Shown here: positions 34,613-43,842 of the stretch, piece after piece
How the letters are laid out: every line of letters starts with the position of its first letter
Position numbering within the stretch: position 1 is the stretch's first letter
Source: Spirosoma foliorum
GTDB lineage: Bacteria; Bacteroidota; Bacteroidia; Cytophagales; Spirosomataceae
DNA: 64,000 bases
Direction of reading: 5' to 3'
Assembly: GCF_014117325.1 (NCBI RefSeq)
Contig: NZ_CP059732.1
Location: 2,803,001 to 2,867,000 of the forward strand
Notes under the pieces: generated by a model
What the model was told of the DNA's origin: nothing
Database searches by the model: none
The model's input: the letters and a program-made list of their open reading frames with translations, nothing else
Position numbers and translations under genes: made by a program

Positions 34613-35695
34613 ATGCAAACACGAAAGCAGTTTTTGAAAAATGCCTGCACCATCGCGGCTGGGGCATCCTGGCTATCCGTCGATAAACTGGCCGCCTTTT
34701 CCATGCCTGCCCCCAAAAAATCAATCTATTTTGATTTTCATTGTCATCCGGGATGGTCGATGACCGAGCGCAACTTTGCCAATAATGCGGAAACAAAGTT
34801 GCCCGAGACGGTAAGCGAGATGAAAGAAGGCCATTTGACGAGCGGGTTTCTGGCGTTGGTAGCCGATGCTCCTTTGATAAAACCAGGCCCCAAAGGAATC
34901 ATTATTACTCGCAAATATTCGCCGGGTGACGGCTGGACGGAATATAAACGCCAGCTTCAGCGACTTAAAGAGGTTTTTACGCAGGTAGGTATGCCGTTTT
35001 CTACCGATCTGAATGATCTGAGTACCAAAGCCAGCGGACCAATTGGCTACCTGGCTGTGGAAGGGGGCGATTTTTTAGATGACCAGCTGAGCCGAATCGA
35101 AGAAGCGTATCAGGATGGCGTTCGTTCCATTCAGTTGGTTCACTACGCACCCAATAACCTGGGCGATCTTCAGACGGCCGAAGCAACCTTTAATGGTTTA
35201 TCGCCTTTTGGGAAAGATGTGGTCAGGAAGATGAATGAACTGGGTATGGCAATTGACTTGGCCCATGCTTCATTTCAAACGGCGAAAGATGTGGCCAATC
35301 TGACCAAAGCGCCGATCATTTTATCACATAGTATTCTGCAAATGGAGGCCGATCGACCCATTGCGCTCAGAGCTATCTCAAAAGAGCATGCGAAAGTTGT
35401 GGCCGATACGGGTGGCGTTATCGGGGCCTGGCCGTCAGGATTCAATAAAAGCTTCGATGAATACGTCGATAATATTAAGCGCCTGGTCGATGTGGTAGGT
35501 ATCGATCACGTCGGGATTGGGACCGACATGTCGGCTAATTTTCAGCCGGTACTGACTAATTATATGCAATATCCTCAGGTAGCCGAAACCTTGGCATCGA
35601 AAGGGTTTACCAGTCAGGAGGTTGATAAAATTATGGGCGAAAACGCCAGGATTGTGTTGGGAAAGATCGCGAAGTCAAGATCCAGGAAAGGGTAG
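34613..35695 (+). CDS. membrane-dipeptidase family protein (peptidase M19)
   Basis: This is a 360-residue predicted periplasmic metallopeptidase. The N-terminus MQTRKQFLKNACTIAAG resembles a Tat signal but has RK in place of RR, so the export route is uncertain. Zinc ligands can be seen in FDFHCHPG near residue 40, in VEGGDFL (glutamate) near 145 and in LSHS near 235. DLAHAS and IDHVGIGTDM are family motifs. The family cleaves dipeptides, D-amino-acid peptides or beta-lactams. ATG 34613 is chosen, because the upstream extension to 34538 overlaps the remnant frame. Confidence 0.9.
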   Translation: MQTRKQFLKNACTIAAGASWLSVDKLAAFSMPAPKKSIYFDFHCHPGWSMTERNFANNAETKLPETVSEMKEGHLTSGFLALVADAPLIKPGPKGIIITRKYSPGDGWTEYKRQLQRLKEVFTQVGMPFSTDLNDLSTKASGPIGYLAVEGGDFLDDQLSRIEEAYQDGVRSIQLVHYAPNNLGDLQTAEATFNGLSPFGKDVVRKMNELGMAIDLAHASFQTAKDVANLTKAPIILSHSILQMEADRPIALRAISKEHAKVVADTGGVIGAWPSGFNKSFDEYVDNIKRLVDVVGIDHVGIGTDMSANFQPVLTNYMQYPQVAETLASKGFTSQEVDKIMGENARIVLGKIAKSRSRKG

Positions 35696-35904
35696 GATAC
35701 CATTTAACAGAAAAGAAAAACCTTTTACCCCCTAATAAGGTAGAGTACAATACGAAAGCTCATCTCGGTATGACTCCATCGAAGTCATAAGCCCACAGAA
35801 ATTGCGATTTCTATACCTATACGCCCCGGATAGAGGCATACCGGGATTATTGTCATTAGCTAAGACCTTATCGCATTGCGTATTGATTTTTATACTTTTA
35901 CTGA

Positions 35905-36810
35905 ATGACTTCTGTACTCGATCTTCGCTCATTTTATGCTAATACAGGTGGTATTATTGAACCGCCTGCAACGGAAACTGGCCATTTTAATATCATTAAA
36001 GTTGAAGAGCTGGCGCTTCCCAGGCATAAACCGGTTAGCTATAGCCGCCGGTCGTATTTCAAGGTGAGCCTTGTTTTTGGCCAGAGTAAAATTCATTACG
36101 CCGATCAGTGTATGGAGATTAAGGAAAGCGCATTGGTCTTTACTAACCCGATGATTCCATATAGTTGGGAACGGATTAGCGAAGAGCAAACAGGTTTTAT
36201 CTGTCTATTTACCGAGGACTTTTTCAGCCGATTTGGGAAAGTCAGCGACTACCCGGTTTTTACATCGGCAGCCAGCGCGGTCGTTCCGTTAAATACACAC
36301 GAAGCTGGCCAGTTTCATGTCCTCTTTTTACGAATGATTGCTGAACTTAATGGTCAGTATACGTTCAAATATGACCTCTTACGGTGTCTTTTGCTGGAAA
36401 TCATTCTCGAATCGCAGAAGAAACAGCCTGCTGCTGGGAAACCCTCCATTGGCTCAACTGCCTATGAGCGAATTGTACTTCTGTTTACGGAACTACTGGA
36501 ACGTCAATTCCCGATTGAGGTAGCTACGCAACGGTTGAAACTGAGTTCGCCTTCAGCCTTTGCCAATCAATTAAACATTCATGTCAACCACCTCAATAAA
36601 GCGCTTAAAGAAATTACGGGGCAAACCACGTCGCAGTTAATCAACCGACGAATGATTCAGGAGGCAAAGAGTCTTCTCAAAACCACAAATTGGTCGGTTA
36701 ATGAAATAGCCTGGAGCCTGGGCTTCGATGAACCCAATCATTTTTCGAGCTTTTACAAGCATAATACCGGCCTAACAGCCAAACAGTTTCGCGTTTTAAC
36801 TATTGATTGA
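35905..36810 (+). CDS. AraC-family transcriptional regulator
   Basis: This is a 301-residue regulator. The N-terminal 160 residues form a cupin-like sensing region (HKPVSYSRRSYFKVSLVFGQS). The C-terminal AraC HTH pair is at about 205-300 (INRRMIQEAKSLLKTTNWSVNEIAWSLGFDEPNHFSSFYKHNTG). It stands upstream of and on the same strand as the SDR at 36887, a common layout where the regulator controls the downstream gene. The effector is unknown. Confidence 0.93.
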   Translation: MTSVLDLRSFYANTGGIIEPPATETGHFNIIKVEELALPRHKPVSYSRRSYFKVSLVFGQSKIHYADQCMEIKESALVFTNPMIPYSWERISEEQTGFICLFTEDFFSRFGKVSDYPVFTSAASAVVPLNTHEAGQFHVLFLRMIAELNGQYTFKYDLLRCLLLEIILESQKKQPAAGKPSIGSTAYERIVLLFTELLERQFPIEVATQRLKLSSPSAFANQLNIHVNHLNKALKEITGQTTSQLINRRMIQEAKSLLKTTNWSVNEIAWSLGFDEPNHFSSFYKHNTGLTAKQFRVLTID

Positions 36811-36886
36811 TTTTTGTACTTACTGGTTTCGTTTTGGTAGCGTATTCCTGACGCATACACTGAAATTTGTCCCATAAAAAAACGCT

Positions 36887-37792
36887 ATGTGGACAATCGA
36901 AAACATCCCCGGCCAAACGGGAAAAACGGCGCTCGTAACGGGGGCAACAAGTGGAATAGGGTATGAAACAGCACAGGCTTTATATACTGCCGGAGCACAT
37001 GTCATCCTGGCTGCCAGAGATGCCATCAAAGCCGAACAGGCGGCTTCCACGATTCAGGCAAAAGGAGGAAAGGGTACACTTGAAGTCGGTGTTCTGGATT
37101 TAGCCAGCCTTCGTCAAATAAACCAATTCGCGGAGTCGATCCGGAAAAAGCATGATCAGCTCCAGATTCTCATTAATAATGCCGGGGTGATGGTGCCACC
37201 CGCCAGTAAGACCGAGGATGGTTTTGAACTTCAGTTTGGAGTTAATTTCCTGGGTCATTTTGCGCTGACGGGTCATTTGTATCCAGTACTAAAACAAACG
37301 GCCGGTGCCCGAATTGTGACCTTAAGCAGTGGCGCCCACCGGTTTGTGGCTGCGATCGACTTTGCTAATGTACGATCCGAAAAATCGTATAATCCGAATC
37401 GGGAGTACGCAGTCAGTAAACTCGCCGATTTACAATTTACCCTCGAATTACAACGGCGATTTGAGCGGGTAGGCGATAAACTTATTTCGGTAGCTGCCCA
37501 CCCTGGTGTAACCCGAACAGCCTTATCACGCCATATGCCCGATGCTGTTTATCAGGCAGCCATTACCCAATTTGGTGAACTAATGCCTGCCTGGCAGGGC
37601 GCTTTGCCAACGCTGTTTGCCGCGACGTCCCCAACCGTAAACGGTGGTGACTATTACGGACCTGATGGCGAAAGTGAGCTGCACGGTTATCCAGCATTAG
37701 TCAAGATCAGTGATGCGGCCCGAACTGTAGAGGCTGCTAAACAGCTCTGGGAATTTGCCGAACATGCGACGGGAGTCCGATTTCCTAAATAA
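36887..37792 (+). CDS. SDR-family oxidoreductase (retinol dehydrogenase-like)
   Basis: This is a 301-residue short-chain dehydrogenase with the cofactor motif TGATSGIG near residue 19, NNAGVM near 97, the serine in LSSGAHR and the catalytic YAVSK near 177. The order IENIPGQTGKTALVTGATSGIGYETA is typical of the RDH/WW-domain oxidoreductase-like group. It probably reduces or oxidises a small ketone or alcohol with NADP(H). It begins the series 36887-40671, in which all genes share one strand. Confidence 0.94.
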   Translation: MWTIENIPGQTGKTALVTGATSGIGYETAQALYTAGAHVILAARDAIKAEQAASTIQAKGGKGTLEVGVLDLASLRQINQFAESIRKKHDQLQILINNAGVMVPPASKTEDGFELQFGVNFLGHFALTGHLYPVLKQTAGARIVTLSSGAHRFVAAIDFANVRSEKSYNPNREYAVSKLADLQFTLELQRRFERVGDKLISVAAHPGVTRTALSRHMPDAVYQAAITQFGELMPAWQGALPTLFAATSPTVNGGDYYGPDGESELHGYPALVKISDAARTVEAAKQLWEFAEHATGVRFPK

Positions 37793-37869
37793 AATTTAAA
37801 AAAGTTTTGTCAGTTTGTCCAATCTGGGAAGTTCGATTGTCAATGGGGCGTAAAACAAAAACGTAAACC

Positions 37870-38319
37870 ATGGAACAACGACTGAACGTCCACGAAAAAG
37901 GGCAGGCTGCCCTGAAAACACTTTTTGGAATCGGAGGCTATCTGAGGAAATCTTCGGTTGAACCGGCCCTTCAGCATTTGATTTATTTTCGGGTATCGCA
38001 GATCAATAGTTGCGCGTATTGCCTGGATATGCATTACAAAGACGCCCGCGCTAACGGCGAAACCGAGCAGCGATTATATGGCCTGAGTGCCTGGCGGGAA
38101 TCTCCCTATTATACCGACCGGGAACGGGCCGCTTTCGCCTGGGCCGAAGCAGTCACGGCCTGTCATGTGCCGGATGACGTGTATAGTCTGGCAAAAAGCC
38201 AATTTTCCGACGAAGAATTAATTGACCTGACGCTGGCCGTTACGACCATTAATACCTGGAATCGAATGAATCATGCGTTTGAAAACACGCCTGGAAGCTA
38301 TCAGGTCGGCCAATTTTGA
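37870..38319 (+). CDS. carboxymuconolactone decarboxylase/AhpD-like protein
   Basis: This is a 149-residue protein with the AhpD core motif CAYCLDMH at about residues 44-51 (two cysteines and a histidine), and TERERAAF-like RERAAFAWAEAVT further on. This group carries a redox-active CxxC used in peroxide reduction. The start at 37870 follows a 77-base gap after the SDR. It is followed within 17 bases by the cytochrome b gene, so a shared transcript is likely. Confidence 0.93.
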   Translation: MEQRLNVHEKGQAALKTLFGIGGYLRKSSVEPALQHLIYFRVSQINSCAYCLDMHYKDARANGETEQRLYGLSAWRESPYYTDRERAAFAWAEAVTACHVPDDVYSLAKSQFSDEELIDLTLAVTTINTWNRMNHAFENTPGSYQVGQF

Positions 38320-38336
38320 TGCGCTTGTGACAGACA

Positions 38337-39011
38337 ATGGCAGCATCAACACTCCTAAACTCATCCATTGGTCGAAAAGTGACTATGGCACTCTCGGGTG
38401 TTTTCCTGATCTCGTTTTTGGCGCTACATGTCTCGCTGAATATGACATCGGTAATCGACAGGGATACGTTCAATAGCGTCTCTCATTTCATGGGGTATAA
38501 TCCTGTTGTTCAGTACCTGTTGCAACCCATCCTCGCCTTTGGCGTGTTTTTTCACTTCATCGCCGGAATAGCCCTCGAGTTGAAAAATAGGCGTGCCAGA
38601 CCAATCGGTTATGTCGTCAATAACGGTTCCGCCAATTCAACCTGGGCCTCCCGGAATATGATTGTTTCGGGGTTGGTGATTCTGGCATATTTCGGCCTGC
38701 ACTGGTACGACTTCTGGTTCAGGGAACTCGATTACAAGTTTCTGGAACAGCAGGCACCCAATGCCACGAGGTACTATGATGAACTCGTCCATAAGTTTAA
38801 AAGTCCGATACGTACAGGCTTGTATTGTGTGGCCTTCGTGCTATTAGGGGTTCATTTATGGCACGGCGTTGTTTCATCCCTGCAATCGATTGGGTTTAAC
38901 AATCAGTATGCACGAGCCTTAAGCAAACTAGGCAGGGGATTTGCCATTGTTGTACCTGCCGGTTTTATCGTTATCGCTTTGTATCATCATTTCGGTCATT
39001 TAAATTTCTAA
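38337..39011 (+). CDS. succinate dehydrogenase cytochrome b558-like subunit, orphan
   Basis: This is a 224-residue inner-membrane protein with five predicted helices of the SdhC type found in Bacteroidota (GRKVTMALSGVFLISFLALHV; VHLWHGVVSSLQSIG). Several histidines in helices (ALHVS, FFHFIAG, GLHWYD, VHLWHG) could bind two haems. There are no sdhA or sdhB genes nearby, which is unusual because this subunit normally anchors the flavoprotein and iron-sulfur subunits. It may be a second copy serving another redox role. Confidence 0.88.
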   Translation: MAASTLLNSSIGRKVTMALSGVFLISFLALHVSLNMTSVIDRDTFNSVSHFMGYNPVVQYLLQPILAFGVFFHFIAGIALELKNRRARPIGYVVNNGSANSTWASRNMIVSGLVILAYFGLHWYDFWFRELDYKFLEQQAPNATRYYDELVHKFKSPIRTGLYCVAFVLLGVHLWHGVVSSLQSIGFNNQYARALSKLGRGFAIVVPAGFIVIALYHHFGHLNF

Positions 39012-39024
39012 ATTAAAACACGCC

Positions 39025-39363
39025 ATGAACGAATTCTTGTTAGTGATCCATCGGGACCTGATCAGCAAAGATGCCAGCCCGTCGCCCGAACAAATGCAGG
39101 CTTCCATCAAGCCTTTCCAGGATTGGATTGGCGGTATTGCTGCCCAAAACAAACTAGTCAGTCAACCTAAACGCTGGGACGGCGGTGGTCGGGTTATCAA
39201 ACAAAATAATACAGTTATCAACGGGCCATATGCCGAAATTAAGGAATCAGTAGGCGGTTTGTTCCTGATTCGGGCCGCCGACTACGATGAAGCCGTCGAA
39301 ATAGCCAAGGGCTGCCCCGTTCTGGAATGGGGAGCCGTTGTGGAAGTGCGTATGGCTTTATGA
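39025..39363 (+). CDS. YCII-related (DGPF) protein
   Basis: This is a 112-residue cytoplasmic alpha/beta protein (ferredoxin-like fold, YciI family). The segment KQNNTVINGPYAEIKESVGGLFLIRAADYDEAVEIAKGCP carries the NGPYAE variant of the DGPF motif. Established literature links DGPF/YCII proteins with ECF42 sigma factors, and one follows here at 39427. The molecular function is not known. Confidence 0.93.
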   Translation: MNEFLLVIHRDLISKDASPSPEQMQASIKPFQDWIGGIAAQNKLVSQPKRWDGGGRVIKQNNTVINGPYAEIKESVGGLFLIRAADYDEAVEIAKGCPVLEWGAVVEVRMAL

Positions 39364-39426
39364 ACTATGCCGTAAATTTTACCCAAATGGCCTCTGCCAA
39401 CTGGTGGAGGTCGTTTTATCAACGCT

Positions 39427-40671
39427 ATGGAAAACAGTGACCTGTTGCCACATTTATTCAGAACAGAGTACCGAAAGCTGGTTTCGGTACTCTGTTATTT
39501 GTTTGGGATTGAGCATATTGAAATTGCAGAAGATATTGTCAGCGATACGTTTCTGTCGGCAACTGAACTATGGAGTTTCAATAAAGTGCCCGAAAATCCA
39601 ACCGGCTGGCTGTATACGGTTGCGAAAAACAAGACCAAAAATTACTTAAAACGGAATGCCCTTTTTGATCAGAAACTTTCGACCGATCTAACATACAATG
39701 CGCACAAAGGCGAAGAACTGGATCTGGATTTATCGACAAAGAACATCGCTGACAGTCAGTTAGCCATGATTTTTACTGTCTGTAACCCATGCATTTCGGG
39801 CGAATCGCAAATTGCCTTAGCCTTAAATTTGCTTTGTGGCTTTGGTATTCAGGAAATAGCAGATGCCTTTTTGACCAGTAAAGACGTCATTTATAAACGA
39901 ATAAATCGGGCGAAATCAGCGCTAAAAGAAGCTCAGATAAAAATTGAGCAACCTACAGTAACGGAAATCAGCAATCGGCTGGATACTGTTCTGACAACCC
40001 TATACTTACTGTTTTCTGAGGGCTATTTTTCGACGGCTCAAAACATACTTCTTCGTAAAGATCTGTGTGCCGAAGCCATGCGCCTGACCTATTTGTTGAT
40101 CGAGAATGAAGCGACCAACAAGCCCTCTGTTAATGCCCTGTTTGCGCTGATGAGTTTTCATGCGTCTCGATTTGATACCCGGACGGACGACCAGGGCGAC
40201 ATTATTCTGTATCAGGATCAGGATGAAACACGCTGGAATCAGGAGTTGATTGAACAGGGTACCTATTATTTAAACCAGGCGTCAACCGGTACTAGACTGA
40301 CCAAATTTCATTTGGAAGCGGGCATCGCCTATTGGCATACGCATAAAGAAGATACCCCCGAAAAATGGGAGAGTATTTTGCAGCTTTATAACCAATTGCT
40401 TATGCTGGACTATTCACCGTTAGCGGCATTAAACCGAACGTTTGCATTGGCCAAAGCAAACGGAAAGCAGGAAGCCATTCGCGAAGCCGAAAAGCTAAAA
40501 CTCACCGATAACCACTATTACTACGCCTTGCTAGGCTATCTATACACTGATATTGACAGTACAAAGGCAGTACGTCATTTTGAAACAGCCTTAACTTTGA
40601 CTGATTCAATCACTGTTAAAACGGCTCTACTTAAAAATATTGATCGATTGATGAACCCAGTAGCCTTATAG
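39427..40671 (+). CDS. ECF sigma factor with C-terminal TPR-like extension (ECF42-like)
   Basis: This is a 414-residue protein. Sigma2 lies at about 10-75 (FRTEYRKLVSVLCYLFGIEHIEIAEDIVSDTF), sigma4 at about 120-175 (LLCGFGIQEIADAFLTSKDVIYKRINRAKSAL) and a helical C-terminal half of about 235 residues holds TPR-like repeats. Such an extension together with an adjacent DGPF gene defines the ECF42 group. In that group the extension is needed for activity and there is no classical anti-sigma factor, and none is seen here. Confidence 0.92.
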   Translation: MENSDLLPHLFRTEYRKLVSVLCYLFGIEHIEIAEDIVSDTFLSATELWSFNKVPENPTGWLYTVAKNKTKNYLKRNALFDQKLSTDLTYNAHKGEELDLDLSTKNIADSQLAMIFTVCNPCISGESQIALALNLLCGFGIQEIADAFLTSKDVIYKRINRAKSALKEAQIKIEQPTVTEISNRLDTVLTTLYLLFSEGYFSTAQNILLRKDLCAEAMRLTYLLIENEATNKPSVNALFALMSFHASRFDTRTDDQGDIILYQDQDETRWNQELIEQGTYYLNQASTGTRLTKFHLEAGIAYWHTHKEDTPEKWESILQLYNQLLMLDYSPLAALNRTFALAKANGKQEAIREAEKLKLTDNHYYYALLGYLYTDIDSTKAVRHFETALTLTDSITVKTALLKNIDRLMNPVAL

Positions 40672-40743
40672 CAAGTGGCTGTTTATTAGATTGATTAGTA
40701 AGTGATTGGACTTATGATTAATCCAAATTGAGTAATGATCGAT

Positions 40744-40897
40744 AGTCGCGTAGCGACGAAATGTTTATAGAAATTTGTGAAGAGAACTGGTTCGCGCGCC
40801 GTCAGGTACGCAATGTTCACCTCAAGTTGCGTACCTAACGGCACGCTCAGCACCCAATTTAGCATGTTCCTATAAACATCACGTCGCTAACGCGACT
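40744..40897. repeat. nested inverted repeat after the sigma-factor gene
   Basis: Outer arms AGTCGCGTAGCGACG...TTTATAGAA (40744-40772) and its approximate complement (40867-40897) enclose inner arms of CGTCAGGTACGCAA type (40794-40813 and 40827-40846). There is no T-run. Apart from this unit, the 358-base gap 40672-41029 shows nothing I can name. Confidence 0.7.
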
Positions 40898-41029
40898 TGT
40901 TCTCAATTTAGACTAGAAATGCCTTCACTTAAAGTTTAGTTTTCCTACAACGAACCTCGATTTGGATACATTTTTCTGGGGATGATGTTCGAGTTTTGCG
41001 GTATTTTTAAGCCCAAACTCACCCATTCT

Positions 41030-41575
41030 ATGTCTTACTGCCGTGCCATCGACTTTATGCCCGAAGAGCGTAAAGCTTTACACAAAGCCTACCACGATCA
41101 CCTCTATGGTTTCCCCATCCATGATGACAATGAATTGTTCTGTCGTCTGGTATTGGAAATCAACCAGGCTGGTTTGAGTTGGGAAACCATTCTGAAAAAG
41201 GAAGTCACCTTCCGGAAAGCCTATGATAATTTTGACCTGCCAACTGTAGCCGCCTACACCGATGCTGACCGGGAACGTCTGCTGGCTGATCCGGGTATCA
41301 TACGTAATCGACTGAAAGTGAATGCTGCCATTGACAATGCCAAAACCATCCTGCGGCTGCAAGAAGAGTACGGATCGTTTGAAAAATGGCTGGAATCGAA
41401 TCACCCAAAAACCAAGGCCGAGTGGGTGAAGCTGTTTAAAAAGACGTTCCGGTTTACAGGCGGTGAAATTGTGAACGAGTTCTTAATGAGCATTGGCTAC
41501 CTGCCCGGTGCCCATACCGAAGACTGTGCGATTTATGGCAAGGTAGTGGAGGCTAAACCAGTATGGGCCCAATAG
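41030..41575 (+). CDS. tag: DNA-3-methyladenine glycosylase I
   Basis: This is a 181-residue base-excision repair enzyme. MSYCRAIDF holds the first zinc cysteine, AYHDHLYG the histidine, and GAHTEDC near the end the second histidine and cysteine. The NQAGLSWETIL motif near residue 45 is the family's substrate-pocket segment. It removes 3-methyladenine from alkylated DNA. ATG 41030 is chosen, since an upstream ATG at 40982 adds residues not seen in the family. Its 3' end converges with the gene at 41623. Confidence 0.95.
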   Translation: MSYCRAIDFMPEERKALHKAYHDHLYGFPIHDDNELFCRLVLEINQAGLSWETILKKEVTFRKAYDNFDLPTVAAYTDADRERLLADPGIIRNRLKVNAAIDNAKTILRLQEEYGSFEKWLESNHPKTKAEWVKLFKKTFRFTGGEIVNEFLMSIGYLPGAHTEDCAIYGKVVEAKPVWAQ

Positions 41576-41660
41576 TTTTTTCTGACAGGATTTACAGGAT
41601 AAAACAGGATTTTTTTCTGCAATTATGATCCTGTTAATTCTGTAAATCCTGTCGAAAAAA
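41576..41660. terminator. inverted repeat between convergent genes, overlapping a coding end
   Basis: The arm 41576-41610 (TTTTTCTGACAGGATTTACAGG) pairs with about 41628-41660. Each outer end is T- or A-rich, so it could stop transcription in both directions. The last codons of the minus-strand membrane protein lie within the second arm, so its C-terminal STGFTELTGS is encoded by the repeat. Confidence 0.75.
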
Positions 41661-43029
41661 CCTTAATCCGGTCTGACAACCAGTGAAATAGGCTGGTCGT
41701 GCCGAGATAGAAATACATTAGAAAAAGGAGCTTGAAGAAACCACGCCGGAACGTAAAGGGGACATTCGCGCCATCGACATGCTGAATAATCAGGCCAAAG
41801 AGTAGGTAAATGCTTACAATCCAGATAAGCGTGAAAAGACCCTGCTTATCTCTGAAAACCAGGATATTAACCACGCTTACTAGTAGAAAAAACCATACTG
41901 CGTAGCCCCAATATACATTGTGGAAGACCACCTCCTTACCCATGTTGGCGTATGTTCGCATAAGTTGAGCTAGATAGTCGTCGGTGATGCCATGAAGTAA
42001 ACCCGGCTTTGCATTGGCGGGTAGGGGAAGATACCCGCGTAAAAAGATATAATTCCAGAAAATGACTGGCAGCAAACAGGCAATTGATAAAGCAATTGCC
42101 CGAAGAATAGCTTTGTTTCTGGGAATGCCGGGGGATTGGATTAGTACTAATAACGCCCCAATTGGCACGAAGAAAATCGTTTCGGTGCGTGTCCAGCAGG
42201 CAAAGGCCAGAAATAGTGCACTCCCTATAAATGGACCTCGCTGCCCTGATTCACAATAGCGTTGTAGTAAAATAACCCCCGTCGCAAAGAAGGCTGCATT
42301 CGCCCAATCGGTTTGAACCAGAAATGTGTAGGCAAATAACTCTGGGGAGCAGGCCAGAATTGTGAGAAGTATACCTGCCAGAATTGGATGAATACGCTCG
42401 CGTAGCTCGGCGTAGAAAAACAGACCAAAGGAAACGACCAATATCGTAAGCCAGCTTTTCCCGAATGCAAAAGGTCCCACACCGTCGGCAGCCAGTAAAT
42501 AGATTATCTGTTGCATCGCCGTAAACGGCGCATAAAATGGCTGGTTGCTAAAGGTCGACACCGAGGAGAGGTGTTGCGTAAAGACAGATGATACCAAGGT
42601 ATGTTCACGAACGGCGTAGGTGGCAACCAGATCGGGCCCGACAATGGTATCGAAGGGTAGATTTGAGAACCACGCACATTTCCAGGCGCTTATGAACAAC
42701 AGGTAACCCCAGAATCCCAGAAAAGGCAATTCGTAGAGCTGTATCTTAAGTTGCTCTGAGCTAAAGGCTTCGCACAGATATAGCCATTGCCCTCGTAGCA
42801 GTACGAGCGAGAACGCAGCCAGCAAACCCAGACCAATAAATAGGGGCGTGGTGGCTATGGGTAGGTGTAAAAATTGCAACAGAAGAGGGAGTATCGAACT
42901 AAGTCCAAGCCCTGTTAGCATCGCCAGCCCCAGCAGACTATACCCACTTTTTACGGCTCTAAGTCGGGTTATTGGCCCGAAACCAATTAGGAATTGGGTT
43001 AGCACAACAAATATGGTAGCTGAACTCAT
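41623..43029 (-). CDS. polytopic membrane protein, possible GT-C type glycosyltransferase
   Basis: This is a 468-residue inner-membrane protein with about 11 predicted helices. The segment WTRTETIFFVPIGALLVLIQ and a large loop between the first and second helix groups (PFDTIVGPDLVATYAVREHTL) recall PMT/GT39-like enzymes, but the family cannot be fixed. The final ten residues come from the inverted repeat. It overlaps the gene at 43026 by four bases, so the two are probably co-translated. Confidence 0.6.
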   Translation of the reverse strand: MSSATIFVVLTQFLIGFGPITRLRAVKSGYSLLGLAMLTGLGLSSILPLLLQFLHLPIATTPLFIGLGLLAAFSLVLLRGQWLYLCEAFSSEQLKIQLYELPFLGFWGYLLFISAWKCAWFSNLPFDTIVGPDLVATYAVREHTLVSSVFTQHLSSVSTFSNQPFYAPFTAMQQIIYLLAADGVGPFAFGKSWLTILVVSFGLFFYAELRERIHPILAGILLTILACSPELFAYTFLVQTDWANAAFFATGVILLQRYCESGQRGPFIGSALFLAFACWTRTETIFFVPIGALLVLIQSPGIPRNKAILRAIALSIACLLPVIFWNYIFLRGYLPLPANAKPGLLHGITDDYLAQLMRTYANMGKEVVFHNVYWGYAVWFFLLVSVVNILVFRDKQGLFTLIWIVSIYLLFGLIIQHVDGANVPFTFRRGFFKLLFLMYFYLGTTSLFHWLSDRIKVFSTGFTELTGS

Positions 43030-43613
43030 GGCTTCGATTGGTAGTAGGCCCGTGCCTGTTCAGGGGTATAGGCAAAAAAATGAGGGTCGTATTTTTTGAA
43101 TTCAGCCATCACTAAAGGACGATTATGATCCTTGAATGTCAGTAGGAAAACCTTGTTCTCGTACACCCAAAACGTATGCGTTGCCCGCTGTAACAGCGAA
43201 TCGGGTGCCGTCATTTCCAGCAGGTGAACCGACTTGCCCAAGAGATAATAGAGCACGCTGGGGTACAGCCAGTTATAGCCATTCGCTTTGCCTTGCTGCC
43301 AGGCGTTCCGAATAAGATAGCGTTGTGGAGGAATCAGAAAGTAATCAGTTGGTTGACAACGTTTTCGGATTAATTCAGTATAGGTGTAGGCGTCTTTATA
43401 ACCTTCCTGTTTTCGAATCGAAATATCGCTTTGCTGCCCAAGCGTTTGGCGTTGTTTATAAAACCGATCAATGGTTGTCGTCAGCCATTTCTGATTCCTG
43501 GGCAAGAGGAGAAAGATCAGCAAAAAAAGACCACTTGCTACCAGATAAATAACCTGCATCTTCCAGAATTGCCTGCGTGCTGCCGGGCCTGGAAATTTGT
43601 GAAGAGTTGCCAT
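43026..43613 (-). CDS. hypothetical single-span membrane protein
   Basis: This 195-residue protein has one N-terminal helix (VIYLVASGLFLLIFLLL near residue 25). The mixed alpha/beta remainder is probably periplasmic (DYFLIPPQRYLIRNAWQQGKANGYN). I do not recognise a domain. Its stop overlaps the start of the membrane protein by four bases (ATGA type), so they likely function together, for example in surface-polymer assembly. That last point is inference. Confidence 0.65.
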   Translation of the reverse strand: MATLHKFPGPAARRQFWKMQVIYLVASGLFLLIFLLLPRNQKWLTTTIDRFYKQRQTLGQQSDISIRKQEGYKDAYTYTELIRKRCQPTDYFLIPPQRYLIRNAWQQGKANGYNWLYPSVLYYLLGKSVHLLEMTAPDSLLQRATHTFWVYENKVFLLTFKDHNRPLVMAEFKKYDPHFFAYTPEQARAYYQSKP

Positions 43614-43695
43614 ACCACAAAATCAATCGGCGAAGATAAAGCGCAAAGTCAGGATAGATAGTATCAAACGGTTTATCTAAGCTGATTTATCGCGT

Positions 43696-43703
43696 TATAT
43701 TTG
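43696..43703 (+). promoter_or_regulatory. possible -7 promoter box
   Basis: TATATTTG fits the Bacteroidota -7 consensus TAnnTTTG, about 140 bases before the gene at 43843. No matching -33 TTG at the normal distance is seen, so this is weak. Confidence 0.2.
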
Positions 43704-43842
43704 TTGAACTATAGCGACCTGGTTTTTGCTCAACTTTACATAGGTAGCTCTTTGGTCGGAACTATGTGCTGGCAGAAGGTTTCCCAGGGGCGGGGCGAAA
43801 TTTCTTTGTTCACCTAGTAATCACCAATTTATAAGACGTGTC

